Below are positions 1 to 5,689 of a DNA stretch of 6,036 bases, in pieces. This DNA is from Actinomycetota bacterium. GTDB lineage: Bacteria; Actinomycetota; Humimicrobiia; Humimicrobiales; Humimicrobiaceae. Each line of letters starts with the position of its first letter. Positions within the stretch are counted from its first letter, which is position 1. The notes below the pieces were generated by a model, which did no database searches, was not told where the DNA came from, and was given only the letters and a program-made list of their open reading frames with translations. The translations under genes were made by a program, and so were the position numbers. Where the stretch lies: NCBI GenBank assembly GCA_016927635.1, contig JAFGMJ010000146.1, positions 1-6,036 on the forward strand, read 5' to 3'.

Positions 1-386
1 GAACTTAAATAAGCATATTTGGGATTTGAAACAAGAAACATGGATTCTATATCTGCATTTAATTTTTTATTCATCTGGGCCATCTGAAATTCATACTCAA
101 AATCAGAAATTGCTCTGAGGCCTTTAACAATAACACCTGCGTTTACCTCTTTTGCCACATCTATGAGCAGTCCATTAAATGAAAGTACTGTGATTTTATT
201 GTTTTTGCAAAAAATGCGCTGTATAAATTCTATTCGCTGTTCAATAGTATACATCGGTTTTTTTCTTGAATTCTCAGATACAGCCACAATTACCTTATCA
301 AACACTCTTGAACATCTTTCAATAATATCTTTGTGACCTTCTGTCACAGGGTCGTAAGTGCCGGGGCATAGTGCTACTTTTTCCAT
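1..386 (-). CDS. coaD: Phosphopantetheine adenylyltransferase, 3' end truncated by window
   Basis: Transfers AMP from ATP to 4'-phosphopantetheine to make dephospho-CoA, the penultimate step of coenzyme A synthesis in the cytosol. The visible 128 residues begin MEKVALCPGTYDPVTEGH, the nucleotidyltransferase N-terminus: Thr10/Tyr11/Asp12 in the usual SFDP position and the TxGH motif at 15-18, whose His18 binds ATP phosphate. Further family landmarks are KGLRAISDFEYE (88-99), QMAQMN and SNPKYAYLS at the cut edge. Family length is about 160, so roughly 30-35 C-terminal residues lie outside the window. The ATG at 386 matches the family start exactly, and an in-frame TAG sits two codons upstream, so no earlier start is possible. 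There is no convincing Shine-Dalgarno sequence. It follows rsmD in the same direction, a widespread pairing, after a 131-bp gap with a possible promoter of its own. Identification is firm. Confidence 0.96.
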   Translation of the reverse strand, partial: MEKVALCPGTYDPVTEGHKDIIERCSRVFDKVIVAVSENSRKKPMYTIEQRIEFIQRIFCKNNKITVLSFNGLLIDVAKEVNAGVIVKGLRAISDFEYEFQMAQMNKKLNADIESMFLVSNPKYAYLS

Positions 387-389
387 AGT

Positions 390-434
390 CTAATATTTTA
401 GTTGTTTATTAAATAAAAATAAAGCTGGCTGCAT
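390..434 (-). other. Possible 14-codon upstream ORF in the coaD leader
   Basis: An ATG at 434 opens a frame encoding MQPALFLFNKQLKY and closes with TAG at 392-390. The coaD ATG comes three bases later in the same frame. coaD has no clear Shine-Dalgarno sequence of its own, so translation of this short frame followed by reinitiation could supply ribosomes. Upstream of the small ATG lies only a weak GGGT, seven or so bases away. Short AT-rich frames arise by chance easily; this is a hypothesis based on position, not a recognised leader peptide. Confidence 0.2.
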
Positions 435-452
435 AAATCAACCCGATAATAT

Positions 453-480
453 ATTATAGATAATAACACATATAATCCAA
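453..480 (-). promoter_or_regulatory. Possible promoter for coaD
   Basis: On the minus strand a perfect TATAAT (458-453) lies 16 bp after TTGGAT (480-475), which matches the -35 consensus at only three positions. Transcription would start near 446, giving coaD a leader of about 60 nt. In DNA this AT-rich a chance TATAAT is common, so support is modest. Its placement in the only sizeable gap of the lower operon is the main argument. Confidence 0.35.
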
Positions 481-517
481 ACAATAAATTTAAAAGGAAT
501 GTGTTTTGTGGGAAAGA

Positions 518-1078
518 TTAAAGACAGATATACGATACTATTTTATCGCCAAAGCTTGAATTTTTTACAACTTTTAGGCCTTCGACTTCTGCGCTTATGT
601 CCCTTCTGGAGAAATACTCATATACCATGATTGTATCAGCATCAATGACTGTTTTATTTTTTAAAAGTCTGAAAACATTTTTCATATTATTTTCAGCGAT
701 TTTATATGGCGGATCTATAAAGACTATGTCAAATATTGTTCCCCTGTATGCATTTAAAAATGAAACTGCATCTTTTCTAATGATTCTATATTCTGATTCA
801 ATATCATTGAGGATTTCAATATTATGCTTTATAAGCCTTATTGCTTTTATATGCTGATCTACAAAAAAAACAAGGCTCGCTCCCCTGCTTATGCTCTCTA
901 TACCAAGGGAACCTGAGCCAGAAAAAAGATCAAGCACGCGGCTGCCCTCAATATTTTGGCCCAAAACATTAAAAATACTTTCTTTGACTCTGTCCTGTGT
1001 TGGTCTTATATCATAATCCGGTGGTATTTTTAACTTAAACCCACGGTATTTTCCTGATATTATCCTTATAAGAATCAC
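518..1078 (-). CDS. rsmD: 16S rRNA (guanine966-N2)-methyltransferase RsmD
   Basis: Methylates N2 of 16S rRNA G966 (E. coli numbering) in the helix 31 loop near the P site, using S-adenosylmethionine. The 186-residue frame carries the family start region RIISGKYRG (5-13), RPTQDRVKESIFN (25-37), the SAM-binding segment LDLFSGSGSLG (49-59) and the catalytic DPPY (122-125) of amino-methylating enzymes. Family members are about 180-200 residues. The start is odd. The outermost start, GTG at 1078, lies inside a strong Shine-Dalgarno stretch AGGTGAT (1080-1074) and has none of its own. Related proteins begin at M-R-I-I-S-G, which here falls on an ATA codon (1069-1067) four bases after that stretch. 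I keep the outer GTG as the boundary but favour ATA, giving 183 residues. The gene follows the DAK2 gene by 23 bp and is probably cotranscribed with it. Confidence 0.95.
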   Translation of the reverse strand: MILIRIISGKYRGFKLKIPPDYDIRPTQDRVKESIFNVLGQNIEGSRVLDLFSGSGSLGIESISRGASLVFFVDQHIKAIRLIKHNIEILNDIESEYRIIRKDAVSFLNAYRGTIFDIVFIDPPYKIAENNMKNVFRLLKNKTVIDADTIMVYEYFSRRDISAEVEGLKVVKNSSFGDKIVSYICL

Positions 1079-1080
1079 CT
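1074..1080 (-). promoter_or_regulatory. Strong RBS of rsmD that points to an AUA start
   Basis: AGGTGAT on the minus strand pairs with seven consecutive bases of the 16S rRNA 3' tail. Four bases (TCTT) separate it from the ATA codon at 1069-1067, the same spacing as the GGTGAT-N4-TTG arrangement at the likely rsmB start. The only canonical in-frame start nearby, GTG at 1078-1076, is inside this element and cannot be served by it. Confidence 0.6.
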
Positions 1081-1101
1081 TTTAAAGATTAAATGAAAAA
1101 A

Positions 1102-2820
1102 TCATTCACATGAAAAAATGTAAGGATAAAGTGGCTGACCGCCCTTATGTAGCTCTATTTCAATATTTGGGTAAAGCTCAGATAATCTTGCAATTATTTT
1201 CTTATTTGTATCATTATCAGTATCTTCTCCATAATAAACGGTTATAACTTCATTATCCTCTGCGAGCATATCTCTAACCAGATCTGTAACTGCATCATTT
1301 ATATTGTCTGATATTGTCTTTACTTTTCCGTCTGCAAGTCCTATGAAAGCACCTTTTTTAATTTCACCCACATATAGATTTGCATCACGTACAGCCTTTG
1401 TTATCTCGCCGGTTTTAATATATTTAAGGGATCTGTTCATATTTTCAATATTCTCATCTATGTTTAAGTCAGGATTAAAATTCAAAGTTGCAGCTATTCC
1501 CTGAGGGATTGTTGTGGTGGGAATAACAATAATATCTTTTTTTGCTATTTTTTTTGCCTGGTTGGCAGTCAGTATTATATTCTTATTATTGGGAAGTATT
1601 ATTATCTTATCAGAGTTCAGTTTATTAATAGCTTTTACAATCTCATATGTCGAAGGGTTCATGCTCTGGCCACCTTTTATAACTATATCTGCTCCAAGGC
1701 TTCTAAATATCTCTTCAAAGCCATCCCCATTTGCAATCGTTATAACACCATAAGCTTTTTGCTGTTCGGACACTTCTTCTTTTATTTCGACCGATGCAGC
1801 CTGCATGCTTTGATCCACCATATTGTTTATCTGTATTTCATGCAATGTTCCTTCCCTTAAAGCCCTGTTTAAAACTTTTTGCGGTTGATTGGTGTGTACA
1901 TGCACTTTTACAAGCCTGTCATTGCCAACAACAAGCGCGCTGTCTCCAAAGCTTTCTATGTCTTCCCTCAGTCTTAAAATATTTACATTGCTTCCTCTTA
2001 TTAAAAGTTCTGTACAATAAATATATTTTATATCAGATATCATTTCATTTTTTCTTTTATGCCTTAACTTACCATTTTCGGAAATATCTTTTTCAAACGC
2101 ATTTGGCTGTTCTTTTTGAATATATGATTTTTTTAACGATTTTCTGTCTTTGCCTGTTTCAGCCTGCACATGCAAATCTCTTTTACTTTCTTTTTGACCT
2201 CCGTTTATATAAAGCATTGCTTTTTTAAAACCACTCAGAATTTCAAGCAGCCCCTGCGCTCCAGCATCCACCACGCCTGCCTGCTTCAATACAGGCAGTA
2301 AAAATGTGGTCCTTAAAACAGATTTTTCAGTTTCATGTATAATAAGCTCAAGTAAATCCATATAAGGCATGCTTTTGCCGTTTACGCTTTCAACAGTATG
2401 AAATATGTCCTTTATTGTGGTGAGCATTGTCCCTTCTGTGGGATTCTGAACAGAGCTGTATGCAAGGTCCATTGAAGATTTAGCTGCATTCTTTATGATT
2501 TCAATATTGATATTTTTTTCTTTGACAATAACATCAAAAAAACCCTTAAGTATTTGTGACAATATAACTCCAGAGTTTCCTCTTGCACCCATCAATGCAC
2601 CAAATGATATTTTTTCGCCTATTTCCTGAATAGTGAAATTGTCAAGAGAAATAACTTCCTGCTGTACAGATTTCAATGTAAGCAGCATATTAGTGCCTGT
2701 GTCACCATCCGGTACGGGAAAAACGTTTAAATTATTTATTTTTGTTTCGTTTTCCTTAAAATTTGAAATAATGATTTCGATTAATTTTTTAACGACATCT
2801 TCTTTTAATTTTTCTATCAT
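1102..2820 (-). CDS. fakA: DAK2/FakA-type (YloV family) fatty acid kinase ATP-binding subunit
   Basis: Homologue of FakA/YloV, which phosphorylates fatty acids bound to FakB (DegV-family) partners to give acyl-phosphate for phospholipid synthesis, in the cytosol. Domains in order: N-terminal DhaL/DAK2 kinase domain (about 1-200) with LNVFPVPDGDTGTN (31-44), whose Asp38 and Asp40 are the expected metal ligands, GARGNSG (78-84) and DAGAQGL (185-191); a charged Lys-rich linker (about 205-262); a middle domain with Cys269, His307 and His309 in the places of the zinc ligands reported for FakA; and a C-terminal domain (about 355-572). At 572 residues it is a little longer than the roughly 550 of known FakA proteins, mainly through the linker. 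ATG at 2820 follows AGGGG at five bases. No FakB gene is in view, so the fatty-acid role rests on family membership. In many Gram-positives this gene lies between rpmB and recG; here rsmD follows directly. Confidence 0.9.
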   Translation of the reverse strand: MIEKLKEDVVKKLIEIIISNFKENETKINNLNVFPVPDGDTGTNMLLTLKSVQQEVISLDNFTIQEIGEKISFGALMGARGNSGVILSQILKGFFDVIVKEKNINIEIIKNAAKSSMDLAYSSVQNPTEGTMLTTIKDIFHTVESVNGKSMPYMDLLELIIHETEKSVLRTTFLLPVLKQAGVVDAGAQGLLEILSGFKKAMLYINGGQKESKRDLHVQAETGKDRKSLKKSYIQKEQPNAFEKDISENGKLRHKRKNEMISDIKYIYCTELLIRGSNVNILRLREDIESFGDSALVVGNDRLVKVHVHTNQPQKVLNRALREGTLHEIQINNMVDQSMQAASVEIKEEVSEQQKAYGVITIANGDGFEEIFRSLGADIVIKGGQSMNPSTYEIVKAINKLNSDKIIILPNNKNIILTANQAKKIAKKDIIVIPTTTIPQGIAATLNFNPDLNIDENIENMNRSLKYIKTGEITKAVRDANLYVGEIKKGAFIGLADGKVKTISDNINDAVTDLVRDMLAEDNEVITVYYGEDTDNDTNKKIIARLSELYPNIEIELHKGGQPLYPYIFSCE

Positions 2821-2856
2821 ATTTACCCCTGGTCCAAACCAAATCTTTTTCCAATG

Positions 2857-2862
2857 ATTATA
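2857..2862 (-). promoter_or_regulatory. Possible proximal -10 element for the fakA operon
   Basis: A perfect TATAAT preceded by TC lies on the minus strand 37 bp before the fakA ATG and would give a leader of about 30 nt. No acceptable -35 hexamer sits 16-18 bp upstream (the stretch there is nearly all A), so this is weaker than the distal promoter at 2899-2927. Confidence 0.3.
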
Positions 2863-2898
2863 GACTATTTAAGATTTTTTTTGTTTCTTTAAAAAATA

Positions 2899-2927
2899 AT
2901 TATAAATACTGTAATAATATTTTTCCA
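2899..2927 (-). promoter_or_regulatory. Probable promoter for the fakA-rsmD(-coaD) operon
   Basis: On the minus strand TGGAAA (2927-2922, four of six -35 positions) is followed after exactly 17 bp by a perfect TATAAT (2904-2899). Transcription would begin near 2892, giving a leader of about 70 nt ahead of fakA. Confidence 0.5.
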
Positions 2928-3008
2928 CATAATAAATCTTTTAATTTAATGCATAAAAAGATTTTCCTTCAATATTTTTTAAAAAATCTTTAATCAAATG
3001 TTATTTTC

Positions 3009-3037
3009 TTGAAAATAAAAAAATAAAATGCTACTAT
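3009..3037 (+). promoter_or_regulatory. Promoter of rpmB with extended -10
   Basis: TTGAAA (3009-3014, five of six -35 positions) is followed after exactly 17 bp by TACTAT (3032-3037, four of six), and TGC immediately before the hexamer forms an extended -10. Transcription would start near 3044, leaving a leader of about 34 nt that contains the AAGGAG ribosome binding site at 3067-3072, five bases before the rpmB ATG. This is the best promoter in the window. Confidence 0.65.
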
Positions 3038-3077
3038 ACCATCCGTATTAAGGATAGATTTTCAAAAAGGAGTCAGA

Positions 3078-3269
3078 ATGTCTAATATATGCGCTGTTTG
3101 TGGAAAACAACCTAATTTTGGAAATAATGTCAGCCATTCACATAAAAAGACTAAAAGGGTTTTTAAACCAAACATTGTGAAAGCTAAAGTTGAATATAAT
3201 GGCAAAATCCAGAATTTAAATATATGTACAAAATGCTTGAAAGCCGGAAAGGTCAAAAAGGTAATTTAA
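3078..3269 (+). CDS. rpmB: 50S ribosomal protein L28, zinc-binding (C+) form
   Basis: Small basic protein of the large ribosomal subunit, 63 residues, the usual length for bacterial L28. It starts [12 protein letters not shown] and carries the family [12 protein letters not shown] segment (19-32). Two CxxC pairs, Cys5/Cys8 and Cys50/Cys53, form a zinc ribbon, so this is the zinc-containing version and not the cysteine-free paralogue that some bacteria express when zinc is scarce. ATG at 3078 is preceded by AAGGAG with ideal spacing, and an extended -10 promoter lies upstream. It is the only plus-strand gene here, divergent from fakA and convergent with rsmB. The divergent rpmB/yloV arrangement is shared with Bacillus, where yloU (Asp23 family) sits between them; no yloU is present here. 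Confidence 0.97.
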   Translation: MSNICAVCGKQPNFGNNVSHSHKKTKRVFKPNIVKAKVEYNGKIQNLNICTKCLKAGKVKKVI

Positions 3270-3274
3270 TTTAT

Positions 3275-3293
3275 TTTATTGATTTTCAATAAA
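3275..3293. terminator. AT-only stem-loop between convergent rpmB and rsmB
   Basis: TTTATTGA (3275-3282) pairs perfectly with TCAATAAA (3286-3293) around a TTT loop, giving an 8-bp stem that overlaps the rsmB stop codon (3288-3286). It begins six bases after the rpmB stop. AT-rich tracts on both sides could act as U-runs in either direction. The stem holds only one G-C pair, so it would be a weak intrinsic terminator; position is the main support. Confidence 0.35.
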
Positions 3294-4755
3294 TCTTTTC
3301 AATTACTGAAATAAATCCGCCTTCACTGCCAAAATAATGGGGAAATATCTCAAAATAATAATTTTCGCTTTCTAAGAGTTGAATTTGTTTTCTTTCTAAA
3401 AAGACGTTTATGTCATCAGTTTTTAAAGCCTGCAGTGGCCTGCATTTTTGCTGATTTGATTTTAAAAACCTTTTTATAATTTGCTGATTTTCAATATAAG
3501 AAAGCGTGCAGGTATAAAAAACTATTTTACCCCCTGGTTTTAAATACTTTAAGCTTCCCGATAGTATCTGTTCTGATACAGTTGCAAGCCTTTTTAAATC
3601 ATCTGTGTTCTTATTGTATTTTACATCAGGATTTTTTGAAATTGTTCCGAAAGCGCTGCATGGGCAATCAATAAAAATGCTGTCATAATAATCCTCACGA
3701 TTATTTAAATTCAAATTTGCAGCATCGCCTTCAATAATATTTATATTTTTTATGCCTAGCCTGTCAATGTTTTCCTTAAAGATCAAAAGTCTTTCAGGAT
3801 TAATATCTACCGAATCAATTACGCATTCATCATTTGTGAGTTCCGAAATATATGTGGCTTTTCCCCCCGGAGCGCCGCAAAGATCAAGTATTTTCTGTTT
3901 TTTTAAAGGTTTAAGAAAATATTTTACAGCAAACTGTGAAGAAAAATCCTGCATATAGAAATAGCCCGCTTTAAAAATATCAAGCTCTTTTATTCCATAT
4001 ATTTTTTTTAAAATAAAAGTATCGGAAAAAATCTTTTTTTCTTCAGGCGTATCCCCCATGCTTAAAAAGTCTTTACCTTCAGTAAAACCTTTTCTGTAAA
4101 ACATATCCAGAAGTTGCTTTTTTGTAATTTTTAACCTGTTTACTCTTATAAAAACCTGGGGAGGTCTATTAAAAAATTCAATTGTTTTTAAAACACGTTC
4201 AAGACTGTACATTCTGCAAAAATATTTTACAAGCCATAAAGGAAAGGAATAATTTATGCTTATTCTTTTAAGCATGTCTTTTATATTTTCACTAATATCA
4301 GAAGCAGTAAATATTGAAAGGCCATTGACCTTGCTTATTCTTCTGAGCATTGCATTGACATAGCTGCCTGATGAAATCCCGGTATATTTTTTTGCAATAG
4401 AGACACTTTCATTTACAATTGCATGACCAGGGACCCTGTCCATGTATAAAAACTGATATACTGCTGACCTTAAAATATTAAGTACTTTAAAATCTATTTT
4501 ATCTATAGGTCTGCGGGAAAAGTGACTTATTATATAATCTAGTTTTAAATAAAACCTTACAGTTCCCTGTATTAATTCATATGCAAACCGCCTGTCAATA
4601 TCAGGTATTGTTCTTCTGCTAAAATATCTGTTTATTTCATCTTTTAAGGAAGAATTCTTAAAAAAATAATTGTTGAGTACGCAAAAAGCAATGTATCTTG
4701 GATTATGGCTTTTATGGTTTCTCAAAAAAATCACCGGGCCTGGCTCTATACCCAT
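3286..4755 (-). CDS. rsmB: 16S rRNA (cytosine967-C5)-methyltransferase RsmB
   Basis: Methylates C5 of 16S rRNA C967 with S-adenosylmethionine. From the outer start there are 489 residues, against about 430-450 in the family. Order: a NusB-like N-terminal RNA-binding domain (about 18-150, with NPRYIAF and VPGHAIVNESVSIAKK), an RsmB linker region with VFIRVNRLK (201-209), FYMQDFSSQ (266-274), SAM motif DLCGAPGGK (291-299), the PCS motif with Cys366 followed by NPDVKY, and the TCT motif with catalytic-type Cys416 followed by LSYIENQ. The ATG at 4755 lies 44 bp inside fmt and has no Shine-Dalgarno sequence. TTG at 4725 follows GGTGAT by four bases, gives 479 residues starting close to the conserved NPR, and overlaps fmt by only 14 bp; I favour it, while listing the outer boundary. 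Some cofactor-site residues cannot be judged without alignment. Translation is probably coupled to fmt. Confidence 0.95.
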   Translation of the reverse strand: MGIEPGPVIFLRNHKSHNPRYIAFCVLNNYFFKNSSLKDEINRYFSRRTIPDIDRRFAYELIQGTVRFYLKLDYIISHFSRRPIDKIDFKVLNILRSAVYQFLYMDRVPGHAIVNESVSIAKKYTGISSGSYVNAMLRRISKVNGLSIFTASDISENIKDMLKRISINYSFPLWLVKYFCRMYSLERVLKTIEFFNRPPQVFIRVNRLKITKKQLLDMFYRKGFTEGKDFLSMGDTPEEKKIFSDTFILKKIYGIKELDIFKAGYFYMQDFSSQFAVKYFLKPLKKQKILDLCGAPGGKATYISELTNDECVIDSVDINPERLLIFKENIDRLGIKNINIIEGDAANLNLNNREDYYDSIFIDCPCSAFGTISKNPDVKYNKNTDDLKRLATVSEQILSGSLKYLKPGGKIVFYTCTLSYIENQQIIKRFLKSNQQKCRPLQALKTDDINVFLERKQIQLLESENYYFEIFPHYFGSEGGFISVIEKIY

Positions 4756-5689
4756 TTATAAAATCAAGGTAGTTAATTTCATTTTTATTTTGAGGTTTAA
4801 GTGTTTCCAGCTTTAAATAATCATCATTATTTATATCATGTATTTTGGATTTTTTACCGCAATTTATTATAAGTCCGTCCCTGTCTGCTTTTACTATCTC
4901 GCCAGGTTTTAAAACCATTTTTATAACTGGAGATTTTAATTTTACCGGTTTTGCCCAGATGATTTTTATGATTTTTTTATTATAAGAAGTAATGCAGCCC
5001 GGGTCAGGGCTGAATGCTCTTACCATATTAAATATTTCACCGGGACTTTTATTCCAGTCTATTACTGTGTCGTTTTTGCCAAACATCCTGGTATATGATG
5101 CGCCTGTTTGTCCCTGTGGTTTTGAAATGGGCTTTTTTTTCTCAAACCGGTCAAGAAAATTTACCAGCATTTTCGTCCCGGTGGCTATTATTTTATTTTC
5201 AAGGCTTTTATGATTGTCTTCTTTTAATATGGGTATCTTGTTAATTTCATATATCTCACCAGTATCAACTACTCTGCTGACCTTAACAAGGCTTACCCCG
5301 GTAATTTCATCTCCATTTAGAAGAGCAGAAATAATTGGCGAAGGACCTCTGTATTTTGGAAGAATCGAAGGATGGACATTAATTGTGTTGTTTCCAGCGA
5401 TATCGAAAAACCTTGCAGGGAATATCTTTCCAAAAGAAACGACGACTATTATATCGTATTTTATGGATTTCATCAGTGAGTAGAAATCTTCATCAAAAAC
5501 ATTTAGCTCATAAAAATCAATGCCATGTTTAACAGCTGCAGTTTTAACCGGGTTCGGGCATAATTTTCTACCGCGTCCTGTTTTTGCATCTGGCCTTGTA
5601 ACAGCCAGAATTACTTCGTGCCCGGCTTTGTATATTTCATTTAAAAAAAATACAGAAAGTTCTGAGGAACCAAAAAACAATACTTTCAA
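4712..5689 (-). CDS. fmt: Methionyl-tRNA formyltransferase
   Basis: Transfers the formyl group of 10-formyltetrahydrofolate to Met-tRNA-fMet, producing the initiator tRNA. It has 325 residues (E. coli Fmt 315). The N-terminal formyltransferase domain (about 1-205) starts MKVLFFGSSELSVFFL, holds the tRNA-contacting loop RPDAKTGRGRKL (32-43), the catalytic core NVHPSILPKYRG (104-115) with Asn104 and His106, and Asp142 in VVDTGEI; these match E. coli Asn106, His108 and Asp144. The C-terminal OB-fold-like domain covers about 206-320, with IDWNKSPGEIFNMVRAFSPDPG (210-231) at its start. The start is TTG at 5689, fixed by the family N-terminus; it overlaps the def stop (TTGA), which suggests translational coupling. 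AGGA lies ten bases upstream, a long spacing. Pro107 and the PSP of YRGPSPI replace the commoner Ala/Gly and AAP, a variation likely tied to lineage. Confidence 0.97.
   Translation of the reverse strand: MKVLFFGSSELSVFFLNEIYKAGHEVILAVTRPDAKTGRGRKLCPNPVKTAAVKHGIDFYELNVFDEDFYSLMKSIKYDIIVVVSFGKIFPARFFDIAGNNTINVHPSILPKYRGPSPIISALLNGDEITGVSLVKVSRVVDTGEIYEINKIPILKEDNHKSLENKIIATGTKMLVNFLDRFEKKKPISKPQGQTGASYTRMFGKNDTVIDWNKSPGEIFNMVRAFSPDPGCITSYNKKIIKIIWAKPVKLKSPVIKMVLKPGEIVKADRDGLIINCGKKSKIHDINNDDYLKLETLKPQNKNEINYLDFINGYRARPGDFFEKP
4730..4735 (-). promoter_or_regulatory. RBS inside fmt that favours a TTG start for rsmB
   Basis: GGTGAT on the minus strand lies within the last codons of fmt and is followed after TTTT by TTG (4725-4723). 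It has the same spacing as the AGGTGAT-N4 signal before rsmD. The alternatives have weaker signals: ATG at 4755 has none, and GTG at 4734 is inside this element. Confidence 0.5.

Larger units (their letters stand above)
2841..2991. repeat. Five AAATCTT copies in alternating orientation in the divergent intergenic region
   Basis: The heptamer AAATCTT occurs at 2841-2847 (+), 2871-2877 (-), 2934-2940 (+), 2958-2964 (-) and 2984-2990 (+). Longer arms make two 9-bp inverted repeats that share their middle element: AAATCTTTT 2934-2942 with AAAAGATTT 2956-2964 (13-base spacer), and AAAGATTTT 2957-2965 with AAAATCTTT 2983-2991 (17-base spacer). The last three copies lie between the -35 elements of the two divergent promoters. 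They may be binding sites for a shared regulator or merely AT-rich sequence; the function is unknown. Confidence 0.4.

Noticed and set aside
446..457. Perfect 12-bp palindrome ATAATATATTAT
   Set aside because: It is pure A/T next to a TATAAT, easily produced by composition, and has no second copy.
1794..2228. 144-codon open frame on the plus strand opposite the fakA linker
   Set aside because: It is rich in Phe, Leu and Cys, as expected for the antisense of a Lys/Glu-rich segment, has no Shine-Dalgarno sequence, and lies wholly inside a clear gene.
2830..2841. TGGT-CCAA-ACCA mini hairpin before the fakA RBS
   Set aside because: The stem is only four base pairs, too weak to claim a regulatory structure.
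2921..2929. TTTTCCACA, one mismatch from a DnaA box
   Set aside because: It is a single copy, no cluster of boxes and no origin-associated genes are present, and it overlaps the -35 region of the fakA promoter.
2821..3077. Possible riboswitch or T-box in the 257-bp divergent region
   Set aside because: It is extremely AT-rich, with no G/C-bearing stems or conserved T-box or riboswitch motifs; the predicted leaders are only about 30-70 nt.
3062..3256. 64-codon minus-strand frame opposite rpmB
   Set aside because: It is antisense to a certain ribosomal protein gene and has no family features.
5214..5483. 89-codon open frame on the plus strand opposite fmt
   Set aside because: It is a shadow of the fmt coding sequence with no recognisable motif or initiation signal.
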